Part shown: positions 1 through 11,528 of the stretch, one piece after another
How positions within the stretch are numbered: the stretch's first letter is position 1
Layout: each line of letters begins with the position of its first letter
Assembly (NCBI GenBank): GCA_035771165.1
Contig: JAWNZC010000366.1
Location: 199,001 to 263,000, forward strand
Source of the DNA: Paragorgia papillata
Lineage: Eukaryota > Cnidaria > Anthozoa > Scleralcyonacea > Coralliidae
Length of the DNA: 64,000 bases
Direction of reading: 5' to 3'
Program-made: the position numbers and the translations under genes
The notes under the pieces: generated by a model
What the model saw: only the letters and a program-made list of their open reading frames with translations
Databases searched by the model: none
What the model was told of the DNA's origin: nothing

Positions 1-1821
1 TTATGATAGAGTATGGCTTACTCTTGACCTGGACTCCCAGCAAATGAGGCACACACCTATGGGAAAATAATTGGATATAATATGCTTCCTGGTAAATGTG
101 TTCCAAATTGCCATCATGCAGCTGTTTTTCCACCACTTGTATTCCAAGTCGTAAAAACTTTTTCACTGTGCATTGCCCATAAGTACCAGCTCCAATGACA
201 TTGGTTGATACTTCCTCTAGCTCTTCTGGTAAAAGCTCACAAACTGCAGGATACTTGATCAAGTTTTGTCTAATGTTAATACATTGGCCATTGACTGTCT
301 GTTGAGTAGAGGAAAAAATTAAGAGAATTGTTATTATTTGTTTAAATACTCACAACAAATTTCACTATTTTGTTGAAAAACATGTAGTGTGTACAATAGT
401 TCTACCTGGTATGTTTGCAAGGCCCCTTATAGAGTGAGGGCCTTGGGTGAATTTCCTCCACCTCATGGTGGGACATGACACATCTGTGTTTCATAAATTT
501 ATATTGTATGTAGAAATACACTGTGACTATATGACCAACAGTTGGTCACAGCTTTGAAAACAATTAAATGATCAGAATGTCAGATCACTTCCTGAATATT
601 TCTCTGGTTTAGTGCTAAGGCTGGTTTATACACTCAGGGAATTGGACAGGAAATTTTCTTTTGTCTTGAGGTCATTAGTTTTGCCTGTCATTGATCAATG
701 ATCAATCATGATCAATGATCAATCATGATCAGTAATCATACTATTTTGGAGTAGATGGGGTGGTTGACCCTCCTAGATAGTTAATGAATAATGACCTAGG
801 ACCCACAATACCTTAACCCCCCTCTAAGCACAAAGGTGCTTGCTTTGATTTTCCTAAGCTCAATGAACATAAACAATATATGGGCCAATTTATATGGAGG
901 TGTGTTACCCGGGAGGACTTGTTGAATTGAGTTCCTGGAGAAAGCAGCCAAGATCAAGGTTGTTGAGAGCCAGGACGGGATATGGGTCAAAAGTTGGGTC
1001 TGGGCTGCTCCAAGTCTCTGAGATTAATGTTTTAACACCACTATTTCTTCTGGTCATCAGGGTAATTACCTTCCTTACCCCCCACCCCCCACCTGATAGT
1101 GGGGCACTTTAGACAGCTTATAAACACTGTATTTACATTAAATTACAGAACTTCAAAATCAACAAGAAAACATGTTTCATCCCATGATACCTTGCGCGCG
1201 TCATTCCCATTACAGTACTGGCAAACATATATTTTCTACGAAGATTTTGGTTTAGTTTGACCGTAGCAAGGTTAAAATTGACTCAAAGAATCTTTCACAG
1301 CTTTATAGGAAAGATTTTTGTAAAGCGAGGCATTCCGGTTAACTTGCCTCCCGGCTGCCTCGCCTCCATGGAAAATATTAAGACAGTAGTAAAATATAGA
1401 TATAGACATAAAATATATAGATATAAAATATTGACACTAAATCTAGACCACAAATATGGTAACCTTTGCCTATAGCCTATATAGTTCATCTCCCCTTTCT
1501 TACCCTTTTGTTCTCTTTATGAAGCAACTGGAGTTTTAATCCTTTGTTTTCTTTGATGCTTTTGCGCCACAACGAGCAATATTTTGACGCGAGCTGCTTT
1601 TGACTATCCGTCTCCTTGTGTGCTGCGCGGATAGCAGTTTCCACCTGAGCATTCATTTTTATTTCCCTCTTTTTAGCGCGATCGTCGCGTCGTTGCTGTC
1701 TATGCTTCTTCTTCCTCAGGTTTCGCGTGTGTCGTTTGCTTTCGATAGAACGACCTACCATGATGAATTTTGTGAAGATGAAAATTGCGCGGGGAAATGC
1801 GCGATTCTGACTCGAGCCCAT
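1..1821 (-). CDS. Protein kinase gene, 5' two exons (partial, runs off left edge)
   Basis: Exon 1 is 1504-1821 and ends in a strong donor (GTAAGA). Exon 2 is 298 down to 1, after a pyrimidine-rich CAACAG acceptor; both junctions are phase 0. The start is ATG at 1821, or possibly the ATG at 1761. Exon 1 encodes a very basic, Lys/Arg-rich, probably coiled-coil N-terminus. Exon 2 encodes a kinase N-lobe: a glycine loop reading GAGTYG, a VVEKQL stretch holding the presumed ATP-binding Lys, a helix C-like segment with Glu in YQEAYYIQLF, and then the HLLGV strand. The HRD and DFG motifs would lie beyond the window. I recall similar basic-helix-plus-kinase proteins as an expanded family in cnidarians; that is memory, not a search. 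The reading frame is clean across both exons. Substrate and pathway cannot be read from this part. Confidence 0.7.
299..1503 (-). other. Intron 1 of the kinase gene
   Basis: This stretch has a GT donor at 1503-1502 and an AG acceptor at 300-299 on the minus strand. It holds a short GATCAATGATCAATCAT tandem repeat and otherwise no coding signal that I can support. The small open frames at 796-990, 894-1112 and 1257-1489 show no protein-like composition. Confidence 0.55.
691..738. repeat. Short tandem repeat built on TGATCAATGATCAATCA
   Basis: Overlapping copies of TGATCA and CAATGATCAATCATGATC occur in tandem inside the kinase intron. The unit is itself near-palindromic because TGATCA is self-complementary. 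Confidence 0.7.
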
Positions 1822-2165
1822 ATTTGGGCACGTTTACCATACATGTCGTGAGAGAAGCGCGGAAAATACTGGGGCGACTAAATGGTTATCCGGTATTTCA
1901 AATCGTTACCAAGGGCAACAGAAAGCATCTTTGTGTGATACTCGACTAGCTATACTCTAACTGATTTTTTCGTTCTACCATGCATTATGCGGATTCAGAA
2001 CGTAAACGTAAACATAATTTATGGTAAGCTAAATTAATATTTATATATTATATATACATATATCTATTTTATCTACGTCAAAAGCACCAATATTATTATA
2101 TTTTATACATGCCCTATGACAGTTTGTGGAAGTTGATCGTCTAGGTTTATAAACAAAATAATGAA
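1822..2165. other. Intergenic gap between two minus-strand genes
   Basis: This is AT-rich sequence between the start of the kinase gene and the stop codon of the next upstream gene, so it should hold the kinase promoter and the 3' end of the other gene. I see a TATA-rich tract near 2040-2070 but no feature I can assign with confidence. Confidence 0.4.
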
Positions 2166-5100
2166 TCACGTTCTGAACTTCCTCAGTAATTCCTTTGCCA
2201 GCCACAGCTTCTTCAGTTTTATCTTCATTGATGAATTATAGGTATCTAGGGTTGGTAGCTGACATTTATGTTCAGCGTAATATTTCTCCTCCCAAGCTTT
2301 AATATCTGCCTTCAAGATTCTTTCTGCAGAAGATACTTTGGTATTGAGGATGGCAAGTGTCTTCATGTAAGCATTGTAGTGGTCTCTATTGTGCGGGTAC
2401 TTCTTGTGTATTTGACGAGCTTTATCAAAGTCAATAACATCTGATGTTGGGCCCAAAACGACCATTGCTGTTTTGCTTATCGAGGAACAACATGTGTAGG
2501 AATCCTGTGGATTGCTATCCTGTGTCACATCCCTATAAAGGCTAAGTGGAGTGCCTGCAACTGTATTCACACTGGACTTGGATGTATGTGGTTTGTCTGT
2601 TACTGCTTGGCACAGATCTACAATTATAACATGATAAAGAAATATCATGAGCATTGAGCAACTTGAGCATTCAAGTTAAACCATTCCTGTCTGAGTCAGC
2701 CTTTATACATCTTATTCTGGCTAATAACCATTTATCTATTGATACTTAGTTTTATTTATGGTTTAACTTACTATTTATTTTTTTCTGGTCTTAGTGCTAA
2801 TATTATTAGTTTTACTGTACCTTGAGCAGCCTCTGACTCATCTTCACTTTGATGGGAGTCATGGTCATGTATTACTTCAGTAAAAGATACCACATTTTCT
2901 TCTCTTTCTAGGTGATCACACGTATCCACAGATATGGTGCTGGAAGAAGACAGTGTGGATTCCACACTGTCATCAACCAATACATTATCTTTAACCATCT
3001 GTGTCACTTCACTTGTGGAGGCTTGGGAAAGAACCATGTTGCCATTCTCATCTGGAATCCACAACTCTTGGAGAGGAAGAGAGGTGTTATTACTCAAGCA
3101 TGATTGCCAACACTTGTCAAGGTAGCTTTCTTCTTGTTTAAAACTGCTTGATCTGTAATGGTGTACTTGTGGTCCTTCTTTGTGTTCTTCTTCATTTCCC
3201 ATTCCATCAAAAAATTCAATCAACCCTTCACTATCCCTAGTCCACCAGACTCCTTCACCAACCACCAGAAAGTCAGATATTTTCTCTAGATGAGCTTGCC
3301 AGGGGTGACTGTATTTTCTCAGAAAATTGGAAGAGAAGCTGGTGTTTGGGAACACTGGTAGGGCACTTGCAAGCTTGGAAACATCACTCTGTTGTTTCAT
3401 AGCTACCGAGCTGGATTGCGGGGAACAGCTACCTTTAAGTTTTTCTTCTGCCTGCAACCTGATGAAAATATTCCCCACAATCTGACCTGGCTGATATGAT
3501 GATGTAGCTCTTGAGATATTCTTGAGAGTATTGAAGACCCTTTCTTGTTCTTCAGCATTAGTTGATCTACCACTGATCAGTCTATTCTGGATAGGAGCAT
3601 GGGAAGTAATGTTATGAAAGTAGCTACCATAGAATTTACGAGTAGTTAGTTTTTTCAAGTTAAATCCGATAACTTCTCTGCATAATATAGCATGATGCCA
3701 GGCCAGATTGTGGAGACGTAGGATTTGCCTTGGCGTTCTGTTATTCTCTGTGCTGTAAGCAATGGCTTGAATTTCAACTAATGTATCCAGGAGGGTTTGG
3801 GCTTTGACTGCTATTTTACCTCTGGAATGACAAGCTACCTTTATGAGTGTACAACGATAGTCAAATGTTCTTTTTGTATTTTTATCACCTAGGGAAACAT
3901 CAACAATGTCTGACACAATGGAAGCTTCTTCAGCAGTTAGATGTGCTGGTAGTTCCACAAGCACATTTTCAATATGTTTGCCAATGTCATGCAGTGGCTC
4001 AAAAGGTAAAACTTCATAATTCAGGCAATTTATTGATTCTAGAGTTGCCATAGGAGCTGTATACAACAGTGCGGGCACCCTCTGCACACCAGACATTTCT
4101 TCAACTAACAGCTTCTCTTTCTCCTTTCTTGTATCACCCTCAAAAATTCCTCTTGATGTCAGCTCCCTTGTCAGATCGTGCACGGTAAGGTTTTTCAGTG
4201 GGCCATTCACCTTCTCTAGTGATCTTTTCTTACTTACAATGCCTTTCAAGAGTAATTTCTGTTTGTCTTGAAGTGAAACAATCCTGGATCTCAGAATGTA
4301 ATCCATTTCATACACCCTGTTTGCATTGGCACCACACACTGAGCAATAGAAGGTCCCTCCTTTCTGTTGTCCACTCTCAAATTGCCTTGCAGGACCATCA
4401 CCATGAAAAAATCTCATGACATCAGTAATTTCCTGTCCATCCTTGGTTCTGACTTTGTCACTTAGCTCATGAAGACACTCAAGCCTTGTGTCTACATAAG
4501 CTAACTGCTCATAGTCAGTTCCACTGCATCGAGCAACAATGTAGATTTCTGGTGATTCAACTGCGGCTTGGATGTCAACCTTTTTATGGTATTTTGGATA
4601 ATATTCCTCATTTGTATAATACACAGCAGAATCATATATGCAAGACACCATAAAAACCAGGTGGCTGTGATTAGCGATGGTGGATTGATCATGCCATACT
4701 TTCAAATGACGTGTTCTTTCAATCAACTTCAGCCTGTTCTGCATCTCTTCCTCTGTCTTGTCTTCTTTGTTTTCCTTACCAGATTTTAGTATCTTTACCA
4801 AATCTGCATTTGATAAAGATGCATATTCTTGGTCTGTCCTCTTTCTCATGAATTGTTCATGCTTTTCCAACATTTTTTTGCGAACTTCCATCAGAGAATG
4901 TTTGCGGCCTTGAACTTCAAACACTTTTTTCACAATGTCACCACTGTCTAGAAGAACATGTTTTTCATACTAGGAAAAAGTAATAGAATAAGGATTAGAA
5001 TGTACCCTATAGTCTTTTCAATTTATTAAAACAGTTAAGAATGATTTGATCAACCTTCTGTAGACCAGATAGTGATGCTAATAGATTAAAATCTGATTTA

Positions 5101-5833
5101 TATATTAATTAACTCATTAATGGGCAAGGGTGCATCCCAGCACTGACTGCTCAGCTATCTGGACTTCGTACAACTGGGCCCTGTTCTACTAATGCTATAC
5201 ACCCCTCATTAGCCAGTCTATGTCATTTGGTAAGAATTGGGAACTAGCAAAAATTAATTAACATTTATTTTTTATAAATCACCTTTTTTGGCACAATCAT
5301 TTCTCCTATGCTGTATTCCCCCTTTAGTATCTTTTCTTGTAGCTGCTCTTTCAACTTTTCGTTTGTGCTTGGTGTTGCAAGGCTGATTTCTCCACCCACC
5401 CCTCTTTTCCGCTTTCTTCTAACTCTTGAATGGTCACAACAGGTACCCGTATCAACATCTTCAAATTTCCTCTTGAACTGACTGGTATCAACTCCGACAG
5501 ATGTAAGCCATTCTTTGGCAACCTGACCTCCATTTTTTGCCACTTCACCCATTTTGTTTTTGATGTTGTATTTAACTGCCAGCTGTGACCAGTTGACCAC
5601 TGCGTTGTCATCATACCCCTCCACTTCTTCTTTCAAACTTTCTTTGTCCCAGGTCATCCGGTCAAATCTACCAACTGGACTCTTTTTGGTAGTACTGGTA
5701 CTTGATGCTTGCTGGGCACACCTCTTAATTGCATCTTCCTTATTTTCGAAGGCCATTGTAAGGCGGTCACGCTGTCGTCCACTCAATGATTGGCGATTTC
5801 CAAAACATCTAGTGTGATAATAGGAAATATACT

Positions 5834-5916
<83 letters not shown>

Positions 5917-6860
5917 TAAGTGAATTATAATTAACATAATACAAATGATAACCGAAGACCAACGTTATATATGGTAAGGTCTTTAAGAGTCAAGTCAGCC
6001 TGACCAACTGGCCGGGTAATGATATCACCTTCAAGCCAAAATGCTATTCTTCTATTCCTTCCCTTTTTAGAATATTGGGTAAAACATAACAATGTGGATA
6101 TAGTTATGGGGACTGTTTACCTGATAACCTCTGTGTCCTTCATTTGATCTTCTATGTTTGACTTGAACTTTCTGTAAAGATTTCTTCTTTCTTTCTTCTT
6201 TATAGCCTTGGATTTTTTTGGTGACAACCGTAACTCGCGAACTTTAGTAAGGGCCTTTGACAAAGAAACATTGCATGAATACTGGAATACAGGATTGATT
6301 TCATTGTATAGAGCTCGAGCTGTCTCTGTTGAGTTCGGTTTGCCATTTTTCGCCATTTCTCCTGTGATTATACCACACGCTTGCTGGATATGCTGTCTTG
6401 CCTTTTCCAAATTTTTATTCTCTACAGTAGGATTTGGATGTTGCTTGCACTTTACAGAGAACAACGACTGTTCACTGGTGTATCTCTGCGCGCAACCTTT
6501 GCAGTCCATTAAACCGTGCTCATCCTTCTGGTCCAATGGAAGCTTTGCCCATTTGGTACTGCTGAACGCGTTCACGTACTGCGTTCGCTCTTCTATCTTG
6601 CGCGAATTCCAGCGACTGAATTTCTTCTGTAAATCCATCAATTTTGCATGGAAATACTTCTGTTCAATTGCAAAGTTCTCCTTGCGATCATCGAAAACAT
6701 TCACATAGCATTCGTATTGCGCGACCGCTAGTCTTGAGCGGAACGTTGTTGTCGATTCTCCGGATTCTCTCTTGATTGTGCGACGAGTTGCTTCGAGTAC
6801 TTCCCATGCGGCTACTTTGGCGAATCCACACGTCTCTGGGAGAATTAAACTCTGAACCAT
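2166..6860 (-). CDS. Four-exon transposase-like protein, 1,288 aa, frame intact
   Basis: Exons are 6860-6121, 5808-5283, 4969-2821 and 2617-2166. The introns all have GT-AG ends and the phases agree (2, 0, 1). Coding length is 3,867 nt, exactly 1,289 codons with the stop. Exon 1 is basic, with Cys/His pairs (CKGCAQ, VKCKQH). Exon 2 carries a KRKRKRG-type nuclear signal. Exon 3 has a HGDGPARQFESG motif followed by a CSVCG zinc-ligand pair, then a SAP-like helix-extended-helix (LTVHDLTRELTSRGIF), then an EPLHDIGKHI motif, a FHNITSHAPIQ stretch and TNAEEQERVFNTLK. The order of an acidic motif, PLHD, a His-rich helix and E..R..N.LK resembles tnp2/KDZ-type RNase H-fold transposases, so I infer transposase ancestry. 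The C-terminal tail is acidic and Ser-rich. Exact family not recognised. Unlike its neighbours it has no frame breaks. Confidence 0.6.
5836..5912. repeat. (ATT)n-(AT)n microsatellite
   Basis: A run of ATT trinucleotides passes directly into an AT dinucleotide run. It lies in the first intron (5809-6120) of the four-exon minus-strand gene, just upstream of its exon 2 acceptor. Confidence 0.95.
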
Positions 6861-7947
6861 CGCACAAATTCTTGACTACTGCTATATTGTTTACTTATTT
6901 ATACCGGGTAATATTTTACGCACACGTCTTCTTGTCCACCGCTCTGCTCTGACTGAATCTTGAATGTTGGCGCCTAATTTGCAAGCATGCGCGTATTAAC
7001 AGGAAACTTGAACTGTCATAGACGTAAACCAGATGTAATCTCTTTGATTATATCCAGTAGAGGATAAAAAATGGGAAAGTATAACGAGTGGGTTCGAGGC
7101 ACGTTGCCAGTGCTGAATGTGTACTGTTTATATTCATAGCCAACTATTTTAACTCATGTTTGCTGGTTTGTAAGGACTTGTACGTGTATTAACACATTTA
7201 TTACTATACAGTTTAGTCGGCTCGCGTATTTGCGTGCATAAATGTGTAGAATGGTTAGAATGAAACATAAAGCAGTGTGATTATTTGTAAAAAGTCCGTA
7301 GTTTCACAATTATTTAGCATTCTCTCTATTACTATGGCAACTAGGTTGTTGTGGATGTCCGCTGGTTGTAACGACTGAACACACCAAAGCACTTCGACAA
7401 AGATGTCGGAAAAGTTATAAGCAATCGCCAAAAATGTTTGTTGGCTTTGCGGCAAGTGATTACCTATAGCTACTTTAAAACTAATGGCAGAAATGGTTAA
7501 AGGCTAATCCAAACTTGCTAGTTTCGAGTTCGCATGAGGTACATTGTCGTGTAGAAGACCATTAATGTAGCTAATAAGAGCACATTTCAGCGGTACATAT
7601 AATAAAATGGGGAAATGTGCAGTAAAGCACTTCAGGAGACACCCTCCGAACCTATCGTTAAGAGTAATAAGTGCAGCAGTTTCCAGAAATACCTTACTGG
7701 TATTCTTAGAACGTGCGTTTCTACTGCCGCATGGGCTGTGAAAGTACCGCACATTTTACGACGCCATATTTGACTACAAGTCACGTGACATGTTTCCATG
7801 GAAAAAAATGTTGGTTGCTATAAATGCGTTGGATGTATATAAGTTATGGACCAAAGTATCTCTTCCAAACAACGAATGGATAATTTTTTAGAATTTATTT
7901 CTTATTTTTCTTGATTTTTTGCGAGGGACCCAGGCATTAATGCACCT
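6861..7947. other. Intergenic region with no gene found
   Basis: This is the upstream flank of the transposase-like gene (start codon at 6860), reaching the orphan 28S fragment. Open frames here (7255-7455, 7504-7752) are short and lack protein-like composition. I see no repeat family that I recognise. Confidence 0.5.
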
Positions 7948-8441
7948 GAGTGGTAGTAGCAAATATTCAAAGAGAACTTTGAAGACTGAAGCGGAGAAAG
8001 GTTCCATGTGAACAGCAGTTGGACATGGGTGGGTCGATCCTAAGACATAGGAAAGTTCCGTTGTAAAGCGCCCACTTTCGGGGGCCGCCTGTCGAAAGGG
8101 AATAATCAATTAATATTCCCGAACCAGAACAGGGATATGGCCACTTGTGGCCCAAGCGGTAACGCAAACGAACTCGGAAACGTCGGCGAGAGTCCCGGGA
8201 AGAGTTCTCTCTTCTTTTTAACGGACTGTCACCCTGGAATCGGTTTAGGCGGAGATAGGGTTTCACGTTCGGTAAAGCTCCACACAGATCTTGTGGGGTC
8301 CGGTGCGCCTTCGACGGCCCTTGAAAATCCGGGGGGAGTTGTTCATTTTCTTGTCTGGTCGTACTCATAACCGCAGCAGGTCTCCAAGGTGAGCAGCCTC
8401 TAGTCGATAGAGCAATGTAGGTAAGAGAAGTCGGCAAAATG

Positions 8442-8472
<31 letters not shown>

Positions 8473-8706
8473 AAGGGTTGGGCATGTCGGGCTGGGACTG
8501 GAGGCGTGCGGACCCGTCCTGGACTGGTCAGGACTCTTCAGGGTCTCGGCCGGATCGGGAAGGGGCTTCACGTCGATGGACTCAGCTGTGATCGCCAGGT
8601 CAATTCGGCATGCGATTAACAACCGACTTAGAACTGGAACGGACAAGGGGAATCCGACTGTTTAATTAAAACAAAATATTGCGATGGCTGGTGACCGGTG
8701 TTGAGG

Positions 8707-8740
<34 letters not shown>

Positions 8741-8788
8741 AGTGAAGGAATTCACCCAAGCGCGGGTAAATGGCGGGAGTAACTATGA
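7948..8788 (+). pseudogene. 28S rRNA fragment, 5' part (upstream of the R2 site)
   Basis: The sequence follows eukaryotic large-subunit rRNA for about 840 bases. Recognisable blocks include GTGGTAGTAGCAAATATTCA, GTTCCATGTGAACAGCAGTT, CCCTTGAAAATCCGGGGG, GCAGCAGGTCTCCAAGGTGA, CCGACTTAGAACTGG and GATTTCTGCCCAGTGCTCTG. It stops after GGGAGTAACTATGA, 11 bases short of the R2 cleavage point. Flanks are not rDNA and several otherwise conserved positions differ, so this is a displaced, decaying copy rather than a working rDNA unit. Small open frames on both strands of this block are by-products of rRNA sequence. Confidence 0.9.
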
Positions 8789-9950
8789 TGACAATACACC
8801 GAGGGCACCATTAAAACCCCAGCAGCGCATGTACATTTTAAAAGTACATATTATTTCATCTTTATTCCATCAATTGGTGCTCGCTAGGTCTACGAGCAAA
8901 ACCTTGAGATTTCTTGATGCCAAAATACGTGGAGCAGTAAAGAAACGGCTAAAACTGCCTAAAGATACCAACAATAGTTTTCTTTACGCTCCGGTTGAGG
9001 AAGGAGGGTTGGGTATAGTAAATTTACGATACACCATACCTATCACGAAGAAATCTCGTTTGGAGAAAGCTCTGCAATCAAGCGATCTTGCCATCAGCGC
9101 TGTATTGGCTCTACCTTATGTGTCTAACATGTTGAGTAAGTTGTCTATGCCTCAAACTATGGGCAACACGGTGATCTGTGATAAGCCCTCGTTAAAGAGG
9201 GCTTATACTTACCAACTTCACACGTCTGTGGATGGCTTCGGGCTGGCTAGCTGTGGGCTGATACCTGACATCCATAGTTGGGTGGTAAATCCAACTAATT
9301 ACATCGGAGCGCTTAAAATCAGAGGTAATTTGATGCCCACGCCTTCGCGGATGGCCAGAGGTCGACCACAGATGTTACGGTCCTGTGATGCCTGTAGGCG
9401 AATTGAAACTCTGGGCCACATTTTGCAAGTCTGCCCTAGAACACATGGTGCACGTATAGATAGACATAATACCATCCTCTCGAGAGTGGTAAAAATGCTT
9501 TTACAAAGCCAATGGTCTGTCTTAGTAGAACCAACTATACCTACTCCGGAGGGTATAAGACGACCCGATATAATTACGTGGAACGCTAACGTTGAGGAAG
9601 CTTATGTGATAGACGTCACCATTGTGGCAGATAACGCGGACTTGTATGCGGCTCATGAGTTAAAAGTGGTGTATTACAACCAGCCACATGTTACCACATG
9701 GGTATCCCATGTTGGTGGTAAGTTGTGCATTAAATATTCCTCTGTTACCTTTAATTGGAGAGACGCGTTAGCCCCTCCATCTTATGAGTTATTGCGAAAT
9801 AGGTTAGGAATGACAAAAAGTTTTATTGTACTCTTGTCGGTAATTGTTTTAGAACGAAGTTTTCACACCTGGTTAACGTTTAAAAAATCTACATTTAGGG
9901 AAGGTATTGGTGAGCAATGGCTACCAGATGAACGAGATGGAATAGGCTAA
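8742..9950 (+). CDS. R2 ORF remnant: RT thumb, CCHC and restriction-like endonuclease
   Basis: The open frame starts inside 28S (first 16 or so codons are rRNA), so no native start codon is present; true R2 coding begins at 8789. It enters in the thumb region just after the lost RT catalytic core (PLKPQQRMYILKVHII, then APVEEGGLGI). It continues through a linker to a CCHC knuckle (CDACRR..H....C, near 9381-9440) and then a PD-(D/E)XK restriction-like endonuclease, with PDIITWN near 9560 and VIDVTIV near 9610. The frame stays open to a natural stop at 9950. The product would have endonuclease parts but no polymerase active site, so it is not an autonomous element. Family assignment rests on motif order plus the exact target site. 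Confidence 0.88.
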   Translation: MKEFTQARVNGGSNYDDNTPRAPLKPQQRMYILKVHIISSLFHQLVLARSTSKTLRFLDAKIRGAVKKRLKLPKDTNNSFLYAPVEEGGLGIVNLRYTIPITKKSRLEKALQSSDLAISAVLALPYVSNMLSKLSMPQTMGNTVICDKPSLKRAYTYQLHTSVDGFGLASCGLIPDIHSWVVNPTNYIGALKIRGNLMPTPSRMARGRPQMLRSCDACRRIETLGHILQVCPRTHGARIDRHNTILSRVVKMLLQSQWSVLVEPTIPTPEGIRRPDIITWNANVEEAYVIDVTIVADNADLYAAHELKVVYYNQPHVTTWVSHVGGKLCIKYSSVTFNWRDALAPPSYELLRNRLGMTKSFIVLLSVIVLERSFHTWLTFKKSTFREGIGEQWLPDERDGIG

Positions 9951-10070
9951 CGCACCTATATTTAAATTGATTTATTTATTAGTATTTATTTAATAATTTT
10001 ACGGTGTGAGGGCTGCACCTTCTTATGCCCGAATGTAATGTTTATTGTTTAGATTATTAAAGATTATTAT
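8789..10070 (+). mobile_element. R2 non-LTR retrotransposon, 5'-truncated, in 28S rRNA
   Basis: The 3' junction is exact: downstream 28S resumes at TAGCCAAATGCCTCG (10071), the conserved R2 insertion point. The 5' junction lies at about 8788/8789, where the last 11 bases of upstream target (normally CTCTCTTAAGG) are missing, so the insertion carries a small target deletion as well as a 5' truncation. About 1.16 kb of coding sequence and a 120-bp 3' UTR ending in an AT-rich tail survive. R2 integrates by target-primed reverse transcription using its own site-specific endonuclease; 5' truncations and small target deletions are typical of that mechanism. Confidence 0.92.
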
Positions 10071-10097
10071 TAGCCAAATGCCTCGTCATCTAATTAC

Positions 10098-10128
<31 letters not shown>

Positions 10129-10129
10129 A

Positions 10130-10179
<50 letters not shown>

Positions 10180-10190
10180 CGGCAACAGCA

Positions 10191-10224
<34 letters not shown>

Positions 10225-10606
10225 TGACTCTGTGAAAAAACACGAGAGGTGTAGAATAAGTGGGAGGAGCAATCCACCGGTGAAATACCACTACTCTCGT
10301 CGTTTTTTTCTTACTCGGTGAAGCGGAACTGGACGTTACGCGTCCACATGTTAGTTTTAAGATCGCTCGTCTGCCGGTCGATCCGGGCCGAAGACACTGT
10401 CAGGTTGGGAGTTTGGCTGGGGCGGCACTACTGCCAAATGATAACGCAGGTGTCCTAAGGTGAGCTCAATGTAGAACAAAAGGGTAAAAGCTCACTTGAT
10501 TTTGATTTTCAGTATGAATACAAACTGTGAAAGCATGGCCTGTCGATCCTTTGTCTCTTACGAGTTTTAAGCTAGAGGTGTCCGAAAAGTTACCACGGGG
10601 ATAACC
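10071..10606 (+). pseudogene. 28S rRNA fragment, 3' part (downstream of the R2 site)
   Basis: It starts at TAGCCAAATGCCTCGTCATC and continues through GAATGGATTAACGAGATTCC, CGAAACCACAGCCAAGGGAA and CAGGTGTCCTAAGGTGAGCT to TTACCACGGGGATAACC, where rRNA similarity stops. Conserved segments are interrupted by substitutions and by a diverged stretch around 10230-10400. It therefore ends inside the peptidyl-transferase region and cannot be a working 28S 3' end. Confidence 0.88.
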
Positions 10607-10894
10607 AAGGGTTAATCTGATGTCACTGAGCCCTTCCAAACCCATCCCACCCTAATCAGATGAGTCTTGAAGTTATTAATGTCAGTGGTCTTTGGTTTAT
10701 TTTTTATTGTCCACTTGTGTTACACATTATTTGTTCGCGATCTTTTTTATAGTGAATGTTTAAGTTGACATATTTCGTGCAGTAAACAGTTTTTTTTAAA
10801 GTCGGAGAAGCATTTCCAGGCTCGGCGACAAGGACGTTCTTGACGCATGAGCCCAAAAATGCTCACTTACATGCATAATTAATATAGATTACCG
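10607..10894. other. Unassigned spacer after the rRNA fragment
   Basis: No rRNA similarity and no open frame of note. I see nothing recognisable here. Confidence 0.4.
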
Positions 10895-11073
10895 GTCGTT
10901 TCGCTACAGAGTCGTTTCGCTACAAGTCGTTTCGCTACACACATAAAGTCGTTTCGCTACACACATAAAGTCGTTTCGCTACACACATAAAGTCGTTTCG
11001 CTACACACATAAAGTCGTTTTGCTACATCTTTCACTACACATGACTCGCTCGTTTCGCTACATTAATTGCTGC
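10895..11073. repeat. Minisatellite with core GTCGTTTCGCTACA
   Basis: About eight copies of the 14-base core occur. In the middle the copies are spaced by an ACATAAA-type linker to give a regular unit of about 22 bp; at the edges the units are shortened or diverged. It is noncoding. Confidence 0.9.
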
Positions 11074-11378
11074 GTTTCGGGAAACCGGCAAGTCCCGAAA
11101 CCAAGCTGTCAAGTACTTCATGTATGCCTGCCCTAAACAAAAACCCTAAGTCTCCACGAGTAAACCCGCAAATACTCTGCATTTGGGGAGTAGTGAGGAA
11201 AGTTCAAAGTGGAAACATGTTATGTTAAACATCACGTAAAACAATTTAGAGTTTGAGAAATAAAGTTATAATTGATCAGCATGGGAAAGAAATCCCTGGA
11301 CACTACTGTTTGTCATGCGTACTGGAAGGTCCGTGGAATGAGTGTCAGCTATGGGTGCAGTTTTTTTCTAAATTGTGT

Positions 11379-11528
11379 GGCAATGAAATATATTTTCTGC
11401 AATGAAATATATTTTCGGCAATGAAATATATTTTCTGTAGTGAAATATATTTTCGGTAGTGAAATTTATTTTCGGCAATGAAATATATTTTGGGTAGTGA
11501 AATATATTTTCGGCAATGAAATATATTT
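11379..11528. repeat. 19-bp minisatellite, core GGCAATGAAATATATTTTC
   Basis: About eight tandem copies alternate between GGCAATG and GGTAGTG starts. The antisense open frame across it is only a translation of the repeat. It lies directly against the 5' end of the FLYWCH remnant. Confidence 0.9.

Noticed and set aside
7967..8646. Open frames on both strands of 60-164 codons
   Set aside because: They lie inside 28S rRNA sequence; such frames are by-products of rRNA composition.
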